Part shown: piece after piece, positions 26,953 to 35,153 of the stretch
Layout: every line of letters starts with the position of its first letter
Position numbering within the stretch: the first letter of the stretch is position 1
Assembly: GCF_002113025.1 (NCBI RefSeq)
Contig: NZ_NEJH01000007.1
Coordinates: 218,126-282,125, forward strand
Origin: Pseudomonas sp. B28(2017)
GTDB taxonomy: Bacteria; Pseudomonadota; Gammaproteobacteria; Pseudomonadales; Pseudomonadaceae
Length of the DNA: 64,000 bases
Direction: 5' to 3'
Notes under the pieces: model-generated
What the model was told of the DNA's origin: nothing
What the model saw: the letters and a program-made list of their open reading frames with translations, nothing else
The model's database searches: none
Translations under genes and position numbers: made by a program

Positions 26953-27734
26953 CAGAAGCCCTCCTTACCGCGTTGAGATTCCCACTCGAATGCCACACCA
27001 ATGCAGCCGTTTTCGCGGATGCGGTCGACACATCGCGCACCAATGGCGTCGTTCAGTTCGGAGGGAGACAGATTGCTGACGATGATCGTCGGACGGCATT
27101 GCTCGTAACGACCATTGATGATGCTGAACAGAGTGGCCAGCTCGAACTCGCTCTGCTTGGTTGCACCAACTTCATCGAGCACCAGCAGGTCCGCGCCAAT
27201 CACCTCACGCAAAATGTGCGCCTCGGACTCGCCTGAGCGATCATTGAACGTCGCCCGAATCTCGCCGATGAGCGTGCCCACCGTGCGGTAAATCGCCTTG
27301 ACCATGCATTCGTTGATCAGGTGACTGGCCGAGGCAATGGCCAGGTGGGTCTTGCCAGTACCGACCTTCCCCAACAGCAACATGCAGCGACCTTCACGGC
27401 GATGCTTCGAAAAGTTGTCGACGTAGTCGGTGCACGCATCCAGGGCAATCTGCTGGGCCGGATTCGACACGACGAAATCGGCGAATGTCTTATCCGCGAA
27501 ACGCTTCGGGATCCGGGCGCATGACTGCTGAACTATCCGAAACTGACAGCGCTTGCGCTCGAGCTCTTGCATGTCGCGCTTGTTGCTCGCGCATTTGGGA
27601 CACCCAGACAGGTTGCCACCCTTGAGGATGACCGCCGAGTATTCGCCATGATCGAAGCAGCTCGCTGGCTGACGGCCGATGACGCCGAATTTGCGGTCCA
27701 TGTGAGCGCCGAAGTTAGAGACGGAAAGTGCCAT
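26952..27734 (-). CDS. DnaC-like helicase loader
   Basis: 260 residues from ATG 27734 with AGGAGA upstream. Walker A GKVGTGKTH (122-130), Walker B DLLVLDEVG (182-190) and sensor NLSPSELNDAIGARCVDRI identify the IstB/DnaC AAA+ family. A CPKC pair lies at 45-48. It should load host DnaB at the phage origin together with the O-like protein encoded just upstream. A broken second copy of its middle part lies at 49251-49715. Confidence 0.92.
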   Translation of the reverse strand: MALSVSNFGAHMDRKFGVIGRQPASCFDHGEYSAVILKGGNLSGCPKCASNKRDMQELERKRCQFRIVQQSCARIPKRFADKTFADFVVSNPAQQIALDACTDYVDNFSKHRREGRCMLLLGKVGTGKTHLAIASASHLINECMVKAIYRTVGTLIGEIRATFNDRSGESEAHILREVIGADLLVLDEVGATKQSEFELATLFSIINGRYEQCRPTIIVSNLSPSELNDAIGARCVDRIRENGCIGVAFEWESQRGKEGF

Positions 27735-28566
27735 TGGCGTTCTCCTTGGTGCCGGCCTTGTAATCGCGAGTGTCAAAACCGGAATGGCGACTGGTCGGAA
27801 CGGGTGCGGGGATGACTGCTTTGTCGGGGAAGATCCCCGTCCATCCGTTGCTGATCGAAAGAGCCAGAACGGAATCGGGGGTTGGATGGTTCGCCAGGGC
27901 CTTGGCCTGTTGTTCGCAGCTCTTGGCGGTGAGGGGTTTGTGGATTTCCTTGCGGTGCTGGCACCAATCGGCCCAAACCTCGACGCTGACGTTTTCCGGT
28001 TTGGCGGTCAGCGGGTCGAATTTTGATGATTTGCCTGGCGCGTTAGCGCACTGCTTTTCCTGATTACTGGTTACCTGATTGGTACCCTGATTACTGGTAC
28101 CCTGATTTGTCGGAGATTTTTCCGACCCTCCTCGGATATTTTTCCGACCCTGTTCGGAGATTTTTCCGACCTTGCCCGGAGATTTTTCCGAGGTAGATCG
28201 GATTTTTTTCCGCCCCTCAAACGCCTCAGAGGTCGGATATTTTTCCGACCCATCCAGCTTGCGATTCCATTCTTTGGCTTTCTCGGTCAAGCGAAACAAC
28301 GAAACGTTCGCGGTGCTGGATAACTCCACCAAACCTGCTTTTTCGAGCCCTTTGAGAAGCCGATACGCCGTATCGGGTTTATCGGTGAGCAGAGGCAATT
28401 CCTCAATGATCTTTGCCTTGGTCAAGACAAAGAAAATCCCGTTATCGGTCTTGATTGCTTTGGCCCAGCTGGGGCATTCGTAGACGAAGGAAAACAATTG
28501 CGCCTGCTGGGAGTTCAATCCCCACTCCAGCGCTTTCACTTGGTTGATCGTGATGGTGAACTGCAT
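27715..28566 (-). CDS. Replication initiator, lambda-O-like
   Basis: 283 residues from ATG 28566 (GAAGGG upstream). The N-terminal 100 residues form a winged-helix domain (LTKAKIIEELPLLTDKPDTA, then AYRLLKGLEKAGLVELSS). Residues about 100-180 are low-complexity repeats (GRKKIRST, GRKNIRGG, NQGTSNQGTNQ) because the DNA beneath is an iteron array. The C-terminal part (VEVWADWCQHRKEIHKPLTA) is a domain shared by phage replication proteins. As with lambda O, the protein would bind the repeats inside its own gene and recruit the DnaC-like loader. Confidence 0.88.
   Translation of the reverse strand: MQFTITINQVKALEWGLNSQQAQLFSFVYECPSWAKAIKTDNGIFFVLTKAKIIEELPLLTDKPDTAYRLLKGLEKAGLVELSSTANVSLFRLTEKAKEWNRKLDGSEKYPTSEAFEGRKKIRSTSEKSPGKVGKISEQGRKNIRGGSEKSPTNQGTSNQGTNQVTSNQEKQCANAPGKSSKFDPLTAKPENVSVEVWADWCQHRKEIHKPLTAKSCEQQAKALANHPTPDSVLALSISNGWTGIFPDKAVIPAPVPTSRHSGFDTRDYKAGTKENANGTFRL
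28059..28107. repeat. Short direct repeats beside the iterons
   Basis: CCTGATTACTGGT and CCTGATTGGTAC-type units occur four times in 49 bases, encoding the NQGT/NQVT part of the O-like protein. Confidence 0.7.
28110..28248. repeat. Phage replication origin: six iterons inside the O-like gene
   Basis: Six 16-bp dyad units, consensus TCGGAKATTTTTCCGA, start at 28110, 28132, 28154, 28176, 28198 and 28233. The first five are spaced exactly 22 bp apart, two helical turns, so all face the same side of the DNA. The layout matches the lambda origin, where iterons lie inside gene O. Unit 4 has C for T at the first base and unit 5 has a longer T-run. Confidence 0.85.
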
Positions 28567-28567
28567 A

Positions 28568-29065
28568 TCAACCCTTCCCGCTTGGGATTCGGGCGGGGCC
28601 ATTCGACTTGTACAATTCAATCTGTGCGATCACCTCCTCGTGTCGTGCAGCCAAGTACTTGGCATGCCCGGCCAAAATATCTGCCGCTTCCGCTGCAGTG
28701 ATTTCGCCGTCATCCAGTGCCAAGGCGAGAAGCTGGTCAACCCGGCCGCGTTTCACAGAGGTACGCAAAGAGCGTCGATGGATGTCGACGTTGTCCAGAT
28801 CGGCAACCTCAGGCAGGCGAACAAACACACCGCCATACATTGCGCAGATGTAATCCGGTAAGAAGGTAGTTTTCGCTTCAGTCTCAAGCGTGCAGATCTC
28901 ATCGTCGGTGAGGGGCTTGACCCCTGCCGACTCGTAAATCCGGTTCTTGAATCGCTTGAGATTCACCTCACCCAGAAAGTCAGAGGCGTATGCAAGTCCG
29001 CCCGGAAATGCATTGGCAGCGGCAATGACGGCTTTGCGGCGGGTGTCTAGTACTGGCAATTTCAT
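28568..29065 (-). CDS. Early regulatory phage protein, possibly CII-like (YmfL type)
   Basis: 165 residues, first gene after Cro on the minus strand. Residues 1-60 (VIAAANAFPGGLAYASDFLG) look like a DNA-binding fold of YmfL-type phage regulators, followed by an acidic middle and a C-terminal helix. The place corresponds to lambda cII. I am unsure of the function. Confidence 0.6.
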   Translation of the reverse strand: MKLPVLDTRRKAVIAAANAFPGGLAYASDFLGEVNLKRFKNRIYESAGVKPLTDDEICTLETEAKTTFLPDYICAMYGGVFVRLPEVADLDNVDIHRRSLRTSVKRGRVDQLLALALDDGEITAAEAADILAGHAKYLAARHEEVIAQIELYKSNGPARIPSGKG

Positions 29066-29105
29066 CGTCTAGTTTTCTCTCGGCGCCGTTGCGCTCAAAG
29101 TTTGC

Positions 29106-29327
29106 TCATGAAATGGGCAGCATCCGGCGACGCGACCTTTTTGCGCTTTGGACCGGAAATGGTCTGAGCTCTTCAGCTGTGAAAGAGCCATCTGCGTGTT
29201 CAGTAACAAAAATGTCACGACCAACCTGCAGAGCTTTGTTGAGCGACCCTTGTGACATCCCAAGCAGATTTGCTGCGTTGGTTTGCCCGCGTGCACGGGC
29301 AAACTCATCCAGACTTTTTCGGCTCAT
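29106..29327 (-). CDS. cro: Cro repressor
   Basis: 73 residues, the size of lambda Cro, with helix-turn-helix TNAANLLGMSQGSLNKAL and the beta strand RDIFVTEHADGSF. It faces the CI gene across 106 bases carrying three operators. It should repress cI and early leftward transcription after induction. Confidence 0.88.
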   Translation of the reverse strand: MSRKSLDEFARARGQTNAANLLGMSQGSLNKALQVGRDIFVTEHADGSFTAEELRPFPVQSAKRSRRRMLPIS

Positions 29328-29349
29328 CTCGCCGATCTCCTTTATTAAA

Positions 29350-29425
29350 TACCCACCAAGTATCTCCGGCGGAATTTAATTAATCAAGCCCGGCGGCATT
29401 TGATTAAATATCGCCGCTAGGAATA
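29350..29425. promoter_or_regulatory. Three operators between cro and cI
   Basis: CTCCGGCGGA (29364), GCCCGGCGGC (29388) and TCGCCGCTAG (29411) share a C/G core within AT-rich flanks (AATTTAATT, TTTGATTAAAT) at 23-24 bp steps. They sit over the divergent promoters, as in lambda OR1-OR3. The same core returns at 30614-30660. Confidence 0.7.
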
Positions 29426-29433
29426 ATCGTGGA

Positions 29434-30156
29434 ATGAAAAAACGCGAACTCGAAGACTGGGAAAAAGAAGAGTGCTCAGCACTCAAAGCGGCTGTGGATG
29501 CCTTCAACGCAGGCAAATCGCGGCGTGATGCCCTGACTCAGGGAAAAATCGCAGATGCCCTAGGCATAAATCAGGGCTCCGTCAGTTCGTACCTGAACGG
29601 CTACAACGCACTGAATGCGAAAGTCGCTAGCGCAATTGCCGGATTGATTTCCAAACCCGTGGAGTCATTCAGCCCTCGACTGGCTGATGAGATTGCGAAA
29701 ATGGCGCAGTCCAGCTTCGAATCTAATGTCGAGGCTGGTCCCCCCATCTATTCCTCACCTCGCAGAATCAATATCGAAGGTACCGCACAGCTCGGCAGCG
29801 AGGGATATTGGACAAGCCTTGACCAGGCAGCTGGCTGGGTTGAGACCTACTCCCGAGATGAGGACGCCTACGCACTTCGGCTCAAGGGTGACTCAATGGC
29901 ACCAGCGATCCGTAGCGGGTGGGTCGCTGTCTGCGAACCCAATCACCGCCTAGTGCCAGGTGAGTATGTGATGGTCACCACCGTTGATGGACAAAGCATG
30001 GTTAAAGAACTTCTCTTCGAGACCGAAGAAGAGGTCAGCCTCATGTCGATCAACTCCGCTTACGGCGAGCGGCTGACAGTAGCTCGGATTGATATCGAGA
30101 GAATCCATTACGTAGGGGCAATTCTTGCCCCCAGCAAGGTGCTGGGCAGAATCTAA
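29434..30156 (+). CDS. cI: CI-type repressor with S24 self-cleavage domain
   Basis: 240 residues. The N-terminal helix-turn-helix is LTQGKIADALGINQGSVSSY (35-54). The C-terminal S24/LexA-like domain has Ser154 in KGDSMAPAI and Lys191 in QSMVKELL. An Ala-Gly bond at 101-102 (VEAGPP) is the expected self-cleavage site under RecA. It keeps the prophage silent and links induction to DNA damage. Confidence 0.95.
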   Translation: MKKRELEDWEKEECSALKAAVDAFNAGKSRRDALTQGKIADALGINQGSVSSYLNGYNALNAKVASAIAGLISKPVESFSPRLADEIAKMAQSSFESNVEAGPPIYSSPRRINIEGTAQLGSEGYWTSLDQAAGWVETYSRDEDAYALRLKGDSMAPAIRSGWVAVCEPNHRLVPGEYVMVTTVDGQSMVKELLFETEEEVSLMSINSAYGERLTVARIDIERIHYVGAILAPSKVLGRI

Positions 30157-30204
30157 ATTTGAGCCCTTCGATTTGTCTCTAACTCCCTTGGACACCTCCC
30201 TCCT

Positions 30205-30230
30205 GAAGCCCGCAAATTGCGGGCTTCTTT
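30205..30230 (+). terminator. Terminator after cI
   Basis: GAAGCCCGCAA and TTGCGGGCTTC form a stem followed by TTTCTGTT. Confidence 0.85.
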
Positions 30231-30318
30231 CTGTTAAATGATTGTTTTTAATCGTTAATCTTTAGCGCTTAGGATTCAAGCCATTCACTGTGTATCCATA
30301 CATAAAAGGAGCAGTGCA

Positions 30319-30567
30319 ATGGCAAAGCCAAAAAACAAACCAACACCGCCAAATTCGTTTGAGCTTCTTGGATTCCGCATCCAAAAAATCATCAGCGCCC
30401 CCGCCGCCCAAAAACGAAAAACGGCAGTCATTTGCAGGGAAGCAGATGAATGCCTTAAGGACTGGGAGCGGCTCCTTGAAGAGATAGCAGAAACCGAGCA
30501 CGTACTAGTGCATCGAGAAGATGACTGCACCGCGCGCATCTCTTGGGACCTCCCCGCAAATATCTAG
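30319..30567 (+). CDS. Hypothetical phage protein
   Basis: 82 residues, with AGGAG eight bases before the ATG and its own terminator. The middle (RIQKIISAPAAQKRKTAVIC) is basic and the C-terminal part (DECLKDWERLLEEIAETEHV) helical. No family known to me. It lies alone between two terminators, so it has its own promoter or is transcribed by read-through from cI in the lysogen. Confidence 0.7.
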   Translation: MAKPKNKPTPPNSFELLGFRIQKIISAPAAQKRKTAVICREADECLKDWERLLEEIAETEHVLVHREDDCTARISWDLPANI

Positions 30568-30575
30568 CCCAAAGC

Positions 30576-30600
30576 AAGCCCGCTCAGCACGGGCTTTTTT
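30576..30600 (+). terminator. Terminator after the 82-residue gene
   Basis: AAGCCCG-CTCAGCA-CGGGCTT with a run of six T. Confidence 0.85.
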
Positions 30601-30613
30601 CATAGAGCGGAAT

Positions 30614-30660
30614 TATATCTCCGGCGGCATTGACTTTAAATATCCCCGGCGGCAATATTT
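30614..30660 (+). promoter_or_regulatory. Second CI operator cluster with a rightward promoter
   Basis: CTCCGGCGGC (30619) and CCCCGGCGGC (30644), 25 bp apart, repeat the operator cores seen near cI; the second lies in a near-perfect palindrome (AAATATC...CAATATTT). TTGACT at 30630 with CAATAT 17 bp on gives a possible promoter covered by both. It would drive the terB-csrA-to-integrase side. The stretch up to 30885 holds no gene but probably a 5' leader. Confidence 0.6.
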
Positions 30661-30885
30661 GTTCGCCGCAGTGAATCACAGCGGCAATACGGGGCCACCC
30701 GCCGCTCTTTAACAACCCAATCGATTCAAAGCTGTCAGCTGCAAAAAGACTAACGCACCAGGCGTGGGCGACTCCCACCTAAGTGCGCCGTATCTGAGTC
30801 CCGCTGACAGCCCAAACAGATTTCACTACATAGCCTTGGCAACAGGGCCATGTGGGAAATCCCCTCCCCTGTATGAGGAAACACC

Positions 30886-31335
30886 ATGTTCGGAATGAAA
30901 AAACTCTTCGGAAAACAAGTCGGCAACGCCCAGGCCGAAATGAAGAAGGTCGTTAACCGCGACTTGATGCAGGCCATTGTCGGTGGCGGCCTATTGGTCG
31001 CTGCGGCTGATGGTGAGATTGAAGCCAGCGAGGTTTCCAAGCTGGATGAGTTGATTCGCTCCAACCCGAATTTGACGCACTTCGGCAGCGAGATCACCGA
31101 AACCATCAATCGTTTTACAGGTCAGTTGAACGCCAATTTTCAAGTAGGCCGATTGGCGATCAAGCGGGAACTGGCCGACATCAAAAACGTTCCGGCCGAT
31201 GCGGAGGAAGCCTTCGTCAACATTCTTGCCATTGCCCAGGCTGACGGCCTGATCGAGCCAGCAGAGTTTGTGGTGCTGAAGGAAATAAGCATGCACTTCG
31301 GCCTGCGCCTGGCTGACTACGGTATCGAGGCGTGA
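30886..31335 (+). CDS. TerB-like protein
   Basis: 149 residues with TerB family blocks LVAAADGEIEASEVSKLDEL and NILAIAQADGLIEPAEFVVL, each with acidic metal-binding residues. TerB proteins occur with tellurite resistance and phage defence complexes, but no TerC/D partner is present here. GAGGAAA lies before the ATG. It is the first gene of a rightward operon under the second operator cluster. Confidence 0.85.
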   Translation: MFGMKKLFGKQVGNAQAEMKKVVNRDLMQAIVGGGLLVAAADGEIEASEVSKLDELIRSNPNLTHFGSEITETINRFTGQLNANFQVGRLAIKRELADIKNVPADAEEAFVNILAIAQADGLIEPAEFVVLKEISMHFGLRLADYGIEA

Positions 31336-31535
31336 AGTACGCGACAAAGGTTCTGTTAATCCTGCTGGCACTGATCCTGGGTGGCATGTTGCTGAGCAGT
31401 CTTGCCTCTCGGGCCACTTGCTCTTACTACGGCTTCCAGACTGACCGAGAAACTCGCTACGCCGCGTTTGTTGGCTGCATGGTGAAACTCGACGGTGAGT
31501 GGTTCCCTCGCACTGAAATCCGCGTAATGCAGTGA
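31332..31535 (+). CDS. Small single-pass membrane protein
   Basis: 67 residues from a GTG that overlaps the TerB stop. LLILLALILGGMLLSSLAS is a signal anchor; the remainder (TCSYYGFQTDRETRYAAFVG) with two cysteines would be periplasmic. Coupled translation suggests it works with the TerB-like protein. Confidence 0.7.
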   Translation: MKYATKVLLILLALILGGMLLSSLASRATCSYYGFQTDRETRYAAFVGCMVKLDGEWFPRTEIRVMQ

Positions 31536-31600
31536 CGTTTCACTGATGCCGCTTCTCGCAAGGCGGCATTGGGAAACCTACTCACACAAGGAAATGAACA

Positions 31601-31801
31601 ATGCTGATTTTGACTCGCAAAGCAGGCGAAAGCATCAACATAGGCAACAACATCACGATCACCGTGCTGGGTGTTAGCGGCAAACAGGTACGTATCGGAA
31701 CTAGCGCACCAAAGGATGTCCAGGTGCATCGAGAGGAAATCACGCAGCGCATTCAAGCGGGTTCGTCGAAGCCCGCGATGGCAGCACCAGCGATCACTTG
31801 A
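31601..31801 (+). CDS. csrA: Phage CsrA/RsmA-like RNA-binding protein
   Basis: 66 residues with MLILTRKAGESINIGNNITI and VHREEITQRI, the conserved CsrA core. Leu4 and Arg44-type RNA-contact residues are kept, so it should bind GGA hairpins and could reset host post-transcriptional control in the lysogen. AAGGAAA precedes the ATG. Confidence 0.92.
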   Translation: MLILTRKAGESINIGNNITITVLGVSGKQVRIGTSAPKDVQVHREEITQRIQAGSSKPAMAAPAIT

Positions 31802-31825
31802 GCAAGTCTTTGCGCCGCAAACAAT

Positions 31826-31850
31826 AGCCCGGTTCCGATCGGGCTTTTTT
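31826..31850 (+). terminator. Terminator after csrA
   Basis: AGCCCG-GTTCCGAT-CGGGCT with six T. Confidence 0.85.
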
Positions 31851-31951
31851 ACGCCTGCTTTTTATCAATCAGCACCCTTCCCTGACCAATGGCCAGCAGC
31901 AGGTGGTCGGAGTGCTGATGGATACACCTAACCTACTCCGAGGGATCAGCC

Positions 31952-32224
31952 ATGCATCCATCATTTCAAGAGCGCGTCGATGAAGTCAGTGAACTGCTAC
32001 AACGAACAAAGGCCGCCCGCTCCGGGTTCTACAGGCGTATTGATCAACGAGCCCCAGCCAAACCGGTGCGCTACCAAGTCGTCGGCGGAAGCTTCGGCAT
32101 GTATCAGATTAAAGACCTTACCACCGGCAAGACTCGCGCCTTCCGTAACGACTACAAGGCCGCTCACGACCTTGCCATGCAGTTTGAAGGCAAGGCCAAT
32201 CGCAAGATTACGGTGGCGCTATGA
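31952..32224 (+). CDS. Hypothetical phage protein
   Basis: 90 residues with GAGGGA before the ATG. KPVRYQVVGGSFGMYQIKDL and KTRAFRNDYKAAHDLAMQFE suggest a small beta-alpha fold. It overlaps the next gene by four bases (ATGA). No family known to me. Confidence 0.7.
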   Translation: MHPSFQERVDEVSELLQRTKAARSGFYRRIDQRAPAKPVRYQVVGGSFGMYQIKDLTTGKTRAFRNDYKAAHDLAMQFEGKANRKITVAL

Positions 32225-32682
32225 AAAAGCGAAAGTCCAACAACATGCGCACGCGGATAGAGCGAACGGGCCGAGCACTGCTTAACGCCAATCACGTCGC
32301 GGTGGTCCACATCGACCCCAGCGGGCGTCAAGGGATGATCAACAGGAAGACCTGCAGGAGCATCCCGCCAGGACAGCGAATGGCCGAAGCCGTCTGCGAC
32401 ATAGCCCATCGCTGGACGATCTATGTCAGCGTCCAGTGTCGAGATCAACGCGGCCACCGCTACACCAAATCGGTAGAGGTCGCCCCTCAGGGCAACTATC
32501 TGGCCGCCCACCTCGAGGACGTGATCGAGGACACCTACAAAGCCCTGGTCGCCGAGAGCAATCCGAATCACCGGGTCGCGTCGGGCTGGATCGCCATTCC
32601 CGCCGAAATATCGCTGACCGAAGAGCAGGCGGCCCGGATGTTCGACGTCGTGGGTGTCTGGAGTCAACAGAAGGCAGCATGA
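32221..32682 (+). CDS. Hypothetical phage protein
   Basis: 153 residues, basic N-terminus (KKRKSNNMRTRIERTGRALL), a central beta-rich part (RWTIYVSVQCRDQRGHRYTK) and a helical end. It is translationally coupled to the gene before it. Unknown function. The 190 bases after it show no convincing gene. Confidence 0.65.
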   Translation: MKKRKSNNMRTRIERTGRALLNANHVAVVHIDPSGRQGMINRKTCRSIPPGQRMAEAVCDIAHRWTIYVSVQCRDQRGHRYTKSVEVAPQGNYLAAHLEDVIEDTYKALVAESNPNHRVASGWIAIPAEISLTEEQAARMFDVVGVWSQQKAA

Positions 32683-32872
32683 GACGAATTAGCAACCAAG
32701 TGCGGTGACGATGATGTTCTCGCGCTGTGTGCGATTGCCTGAGCACCAATTCCCCCCCCTCCACCTCCCGGGCAACCCCGGCATACATGCCAATCCTCGC
32801 CTCACTGCCTCCGTTTAAAACGCGAGCAAGTTTAATCACCTTCTGCCGCAACGCTCGGCATGGAGAAACATC

Positions 32873-33115
32873 ATGGAATCCGAAATTCTTTCGGACGAAG
32901 AACTGGCGATTATTACCGGTTACAAGGCTAGGGCTTCCCAGCGACGCTGGCTGATCGACCACCAATGGGTCTTCATCGAAAGCCGAGGCAAGCGCCCATT
33001 GGTTGGACGGCACTATGTCCGCATGAAGTTGGGCATGGTGTCACCTTCTGCTCTCACCCCCCCCTCCACTCCCGCGGCGCCCGCATGGACGCCAGACTTC
33101 TCACGAGTGAACTGA
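32873..33115 (+). CDS. DUF4224 protein, probable excision/integration partner
   Basis: 80 residues with LSDEELAIITGYKARASQRR and LIDHQWVFIESRGKRPLVGR, the DUF4224 pattern found beside phage integrases. It has a MerR-like DNA-binding look and may serve as excisionase. The stop is one base before the integrase ATG. Confidence 0.85.
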   Translation: MESEILSDEELAIITGYKARASQRRWLIDHQWVFIESRGKRPLVGRHYVRMKLGMVSPSALTPPSTPAAPAWTPDFSRVN

Positions 33116-33116
33116 C

Positions 33117-34166
33117 ATGCGCCCCCGCAATGCCGAAACACGCAACTTGCCGCCAAGGATGTATCAATGGACACGTCCCCGGAAAAGCGGAAAAACCTGG
33201 ATTGCTTACTACTACTTGGACGGGTCGGGAAAGGCGATACCGCTAGGCAAAGACCTGGACAAGGCCAGGATCAAATGGGCAGAACTCGAAGCCAAGGAGG
33301 CACCTCTCGATCTTCGAACCATGAAGGGCATCTTCGATAGGTACATTCGCGATATTGTCCCCAAAAAAGCAGCACGTACCCAGAAGGACAACCTCTCAGA
33401 GATCAAGCAGCTACGACCAATGTTCGACAGCGCACCTATCGATGCAATAACACCTGCAGCAATTGCCGGTTACAGGGATGCACGCTCGGCAAAAGTGCGG
33501 GCAAATCGCGAAATCGCTACCCTCTCCCACGTATTCAACATGGCACGAGAATGGGGTCTAACCACAAAGGAAAACCCCTGCCAAGGAGTCCGTAAAAACA
33601 AGGAAACCCCGCGCGATTACTACGCAAACGATGCAGTCTGGAATGCGGTGTACCAGAAGGCAGGTCAAGAGCTGAAAGATGCCATGGACTTGGCTTACCT
33701 GACTGGTCAACGGCCAGCGGACGTACTGGTAATGCGCAAGGATGACCTTGAGGGAGGATTCCTGATGGTTCAGCAAAACAAAACCAGCAAAAAACTTCGA
33801 ATCCAGACTACCACTGACGGCTCTGCAAACAGCCTGGGCTTGCTGATCGCCCAGATCGCCGAGCGTAATGCGCAGCATCTGTCGAGTTATCTGATTGTTA
33901 GTCAAAGAGGAAAACGGATGACCGCTACCATGCTGCGTAAGCGATGGGATGAGGCAAGAGAAAAGGCGAAGCAGGTCGCACTTGACCATAGTGACACGCT
34001 CTTGGCGAGCCGGATTGCAGAGTTTCAATTCCGAGACATCCGACCTAAAGCGGCATCAGAGATCACGGATATTGGTGAGGCCAGCTTGCTGCTAGGACAT
34101 ACCAAAGGCGACATTACCGAGCGCGTTTACCGTCGTGTAGGCGCCATTGCTAAGCCCTCAAAATAG
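33117..34166 (+). CDS. int: Phage integrase (tyrosine recombinase)
   Basis: 349 residues. The N-terminal arm-binding region begins WTRPRKSGKTWIAYYYLDG; the core-binding domain covers about 60-165. Catalytic motifs are LTGQRPADVLVM (Arg), NKTSKK (Lys), FRDIRPKAASE (second Arg, with Phe where many enzymes have His), LLGHT and the nucleophile in ITERVYRRVG. The partner DUF4224 gene lies directly upstream. It should recombine at tRNA-Ser, judged by the fragment 3.9 kb downstream. Confidence 0.93.
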   Translation: MRPRNAETRNLPPRMYQWTRPRKSGKTWIAYYYLDGSGKAIPLGKDLDKARIKWAELEAKEAPLDLRTMKGIFDRYIRDIVPKKAARTQKDNLSEIKQLRPMFDSAPIDAITPAAIAGYRDARSAKVRANREIATLSHVFNMAREWGLTTKENPCQGVRKNKETPRDYYANDAVWNAVYQKAGQELKDAMDLAYLTGQRPADVLVMRKDDLEGGFLMVQQNKTSKKLRIQTTTDGSANSLGLLIAQIAERNAQHLSSYLIVSQRGKRMTATMLRKRWDEAREKAKQVALDHSDTLLASRIAEFQFRDIRPKAASEITDIGEASLLLGHTKGDITERVYRRVGAIAKPSK

Positions 34167-34328
34167 CTGCGAAATTGCACTCCACTTGCCTACCTGATTG
34201 CATCCGGCCTGACCAGTCATACCTTCGCCAAGATGTTTTTCTAACGTATTTGTCCTGCCTCGGTGGACTCCTGTGTCTTGCCGGCGTTTTCGTTTGAGGC
34301 CGCGATGCCGGCCGCCCTGTTTAACAGT

Positions 34329-34808
34329 CTATTTCGGGATGTATTTGGACAGGGTCGCCTTAAGCGCCTCGGTGACAAGGGCAATCAGAATTGGCTCCGA
34401 ACTCGACTGCATATATCTACCAATTTCGGATTGCTGTTCTTTCACTTTTCCCGCGTATTTTGATGAACGGCCCTCAGAAACGAGTGATGACAACTCTTCT
34501 TGAGAGAATGACTTCTCATAGGCTGCTGCAAGATTCTCATTCCATTTAGGCTGATACTGCGGCAGCAATGCATTGATTTCACTAGACACGGCACTGCTTG
34601 CATCTGCACTTCCCAGCTTTTTGGCGATCATCGCGTAGGTGATCGTTCTTTTCGCTGCCGAAAGTGCAAAGGTAGAGAGGTGTCTGCCCATCTGTTCCTG
34701 GGCAACGAATGTGCGAGCATCCTTATGTGAGGGGGTTTCGGCAGACACTGTATTTGAAAGCGCGACGAGCACGGTGAACACGATAGCGGCAGAAGAAATC
34801 CTTTTCAT
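34329..34808 (-). CDS. Secreted protein of unknown role (DUF2059-like)
   Basis: 159 residues with signal peptide KRISSAAIVFTVLVALSNTVSAET. The mature part is helical, with QPKWNENLAAAYEKSFSQEE and SSLVSEGRSSKYAGKVKEQQ, the general look of DUF2059 proteins. AGGAG sits before the start. It is the first cargo gene past the integrase and faces it. Confidence 0.7.
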   Translation of the reverse strand: MKRISSAAIVFTVLVALSNTVSAETPSHKDARTFVAQEQMGRHLSTFALSAAKRTITYAMIAKKLGSADASSAVSSEINALLPQYQPKWNENLAAAYEKSFSQEELSSLVSEGRSSKYAGKVKEQQSEIGRYMQSSSEPILIALVTEALKATLSKYIPK

Positions 34809-34973
34809 TTTCCAGCTCCTTAGGAGGGAAATAAGTGTTTCATCAGCGTAGTTTCATCCCGGAGGTTGTGCTACTTGATGACCGCTGCTGCGGCAGGTGG
34901 TTCTAGCACAGCGAGACTTTGAATACCCTGGTTGAGGAAATTTGAGTCACGTCGGCTTTTTAGGCACCACGAC

Positions 34974-35067
34974 GGACTGCTTTTGGCCGATTTTTGCCTG
35001 TCGCCACCGGCCGCTGTGGGTCGTTTTTCGCCAGTCGCGATAGGCAGAAAACGGCCAGAAGCAGTCC
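34974..35067. repeat. Long imperfect inverted repeat (31-bp arms)
   Basis: Arms at 34974-35004 and 35037-35067 match with about five mismatches (GGACTGCTTTTGGCC against GGACTGCTTCTGGCC on the other strand) around a 32-base loop. The 345 bases between the secreted protein gene and the next gene hold no coding region. It looks like an intergenic palindrome of the type scattered in Pseudomonas genomes. Confidence 0.75.
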
Positions 35068-35153
35068 TGCGACTGACCGAGATATTGGGGCGATTCAGAT
35101 TGGATACGATGTATTTTTGCGACAGTAACAAAGGTCCCGGCGTAAGGGCTGGG

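Noticed and set aside
28110..28248. Possible CRISPR array
   Set aside because: Units are 16 bp with 6-bp gaps, dyad-symmetric and inside a coding gene; this is an iteron array, not repeats with spacers.
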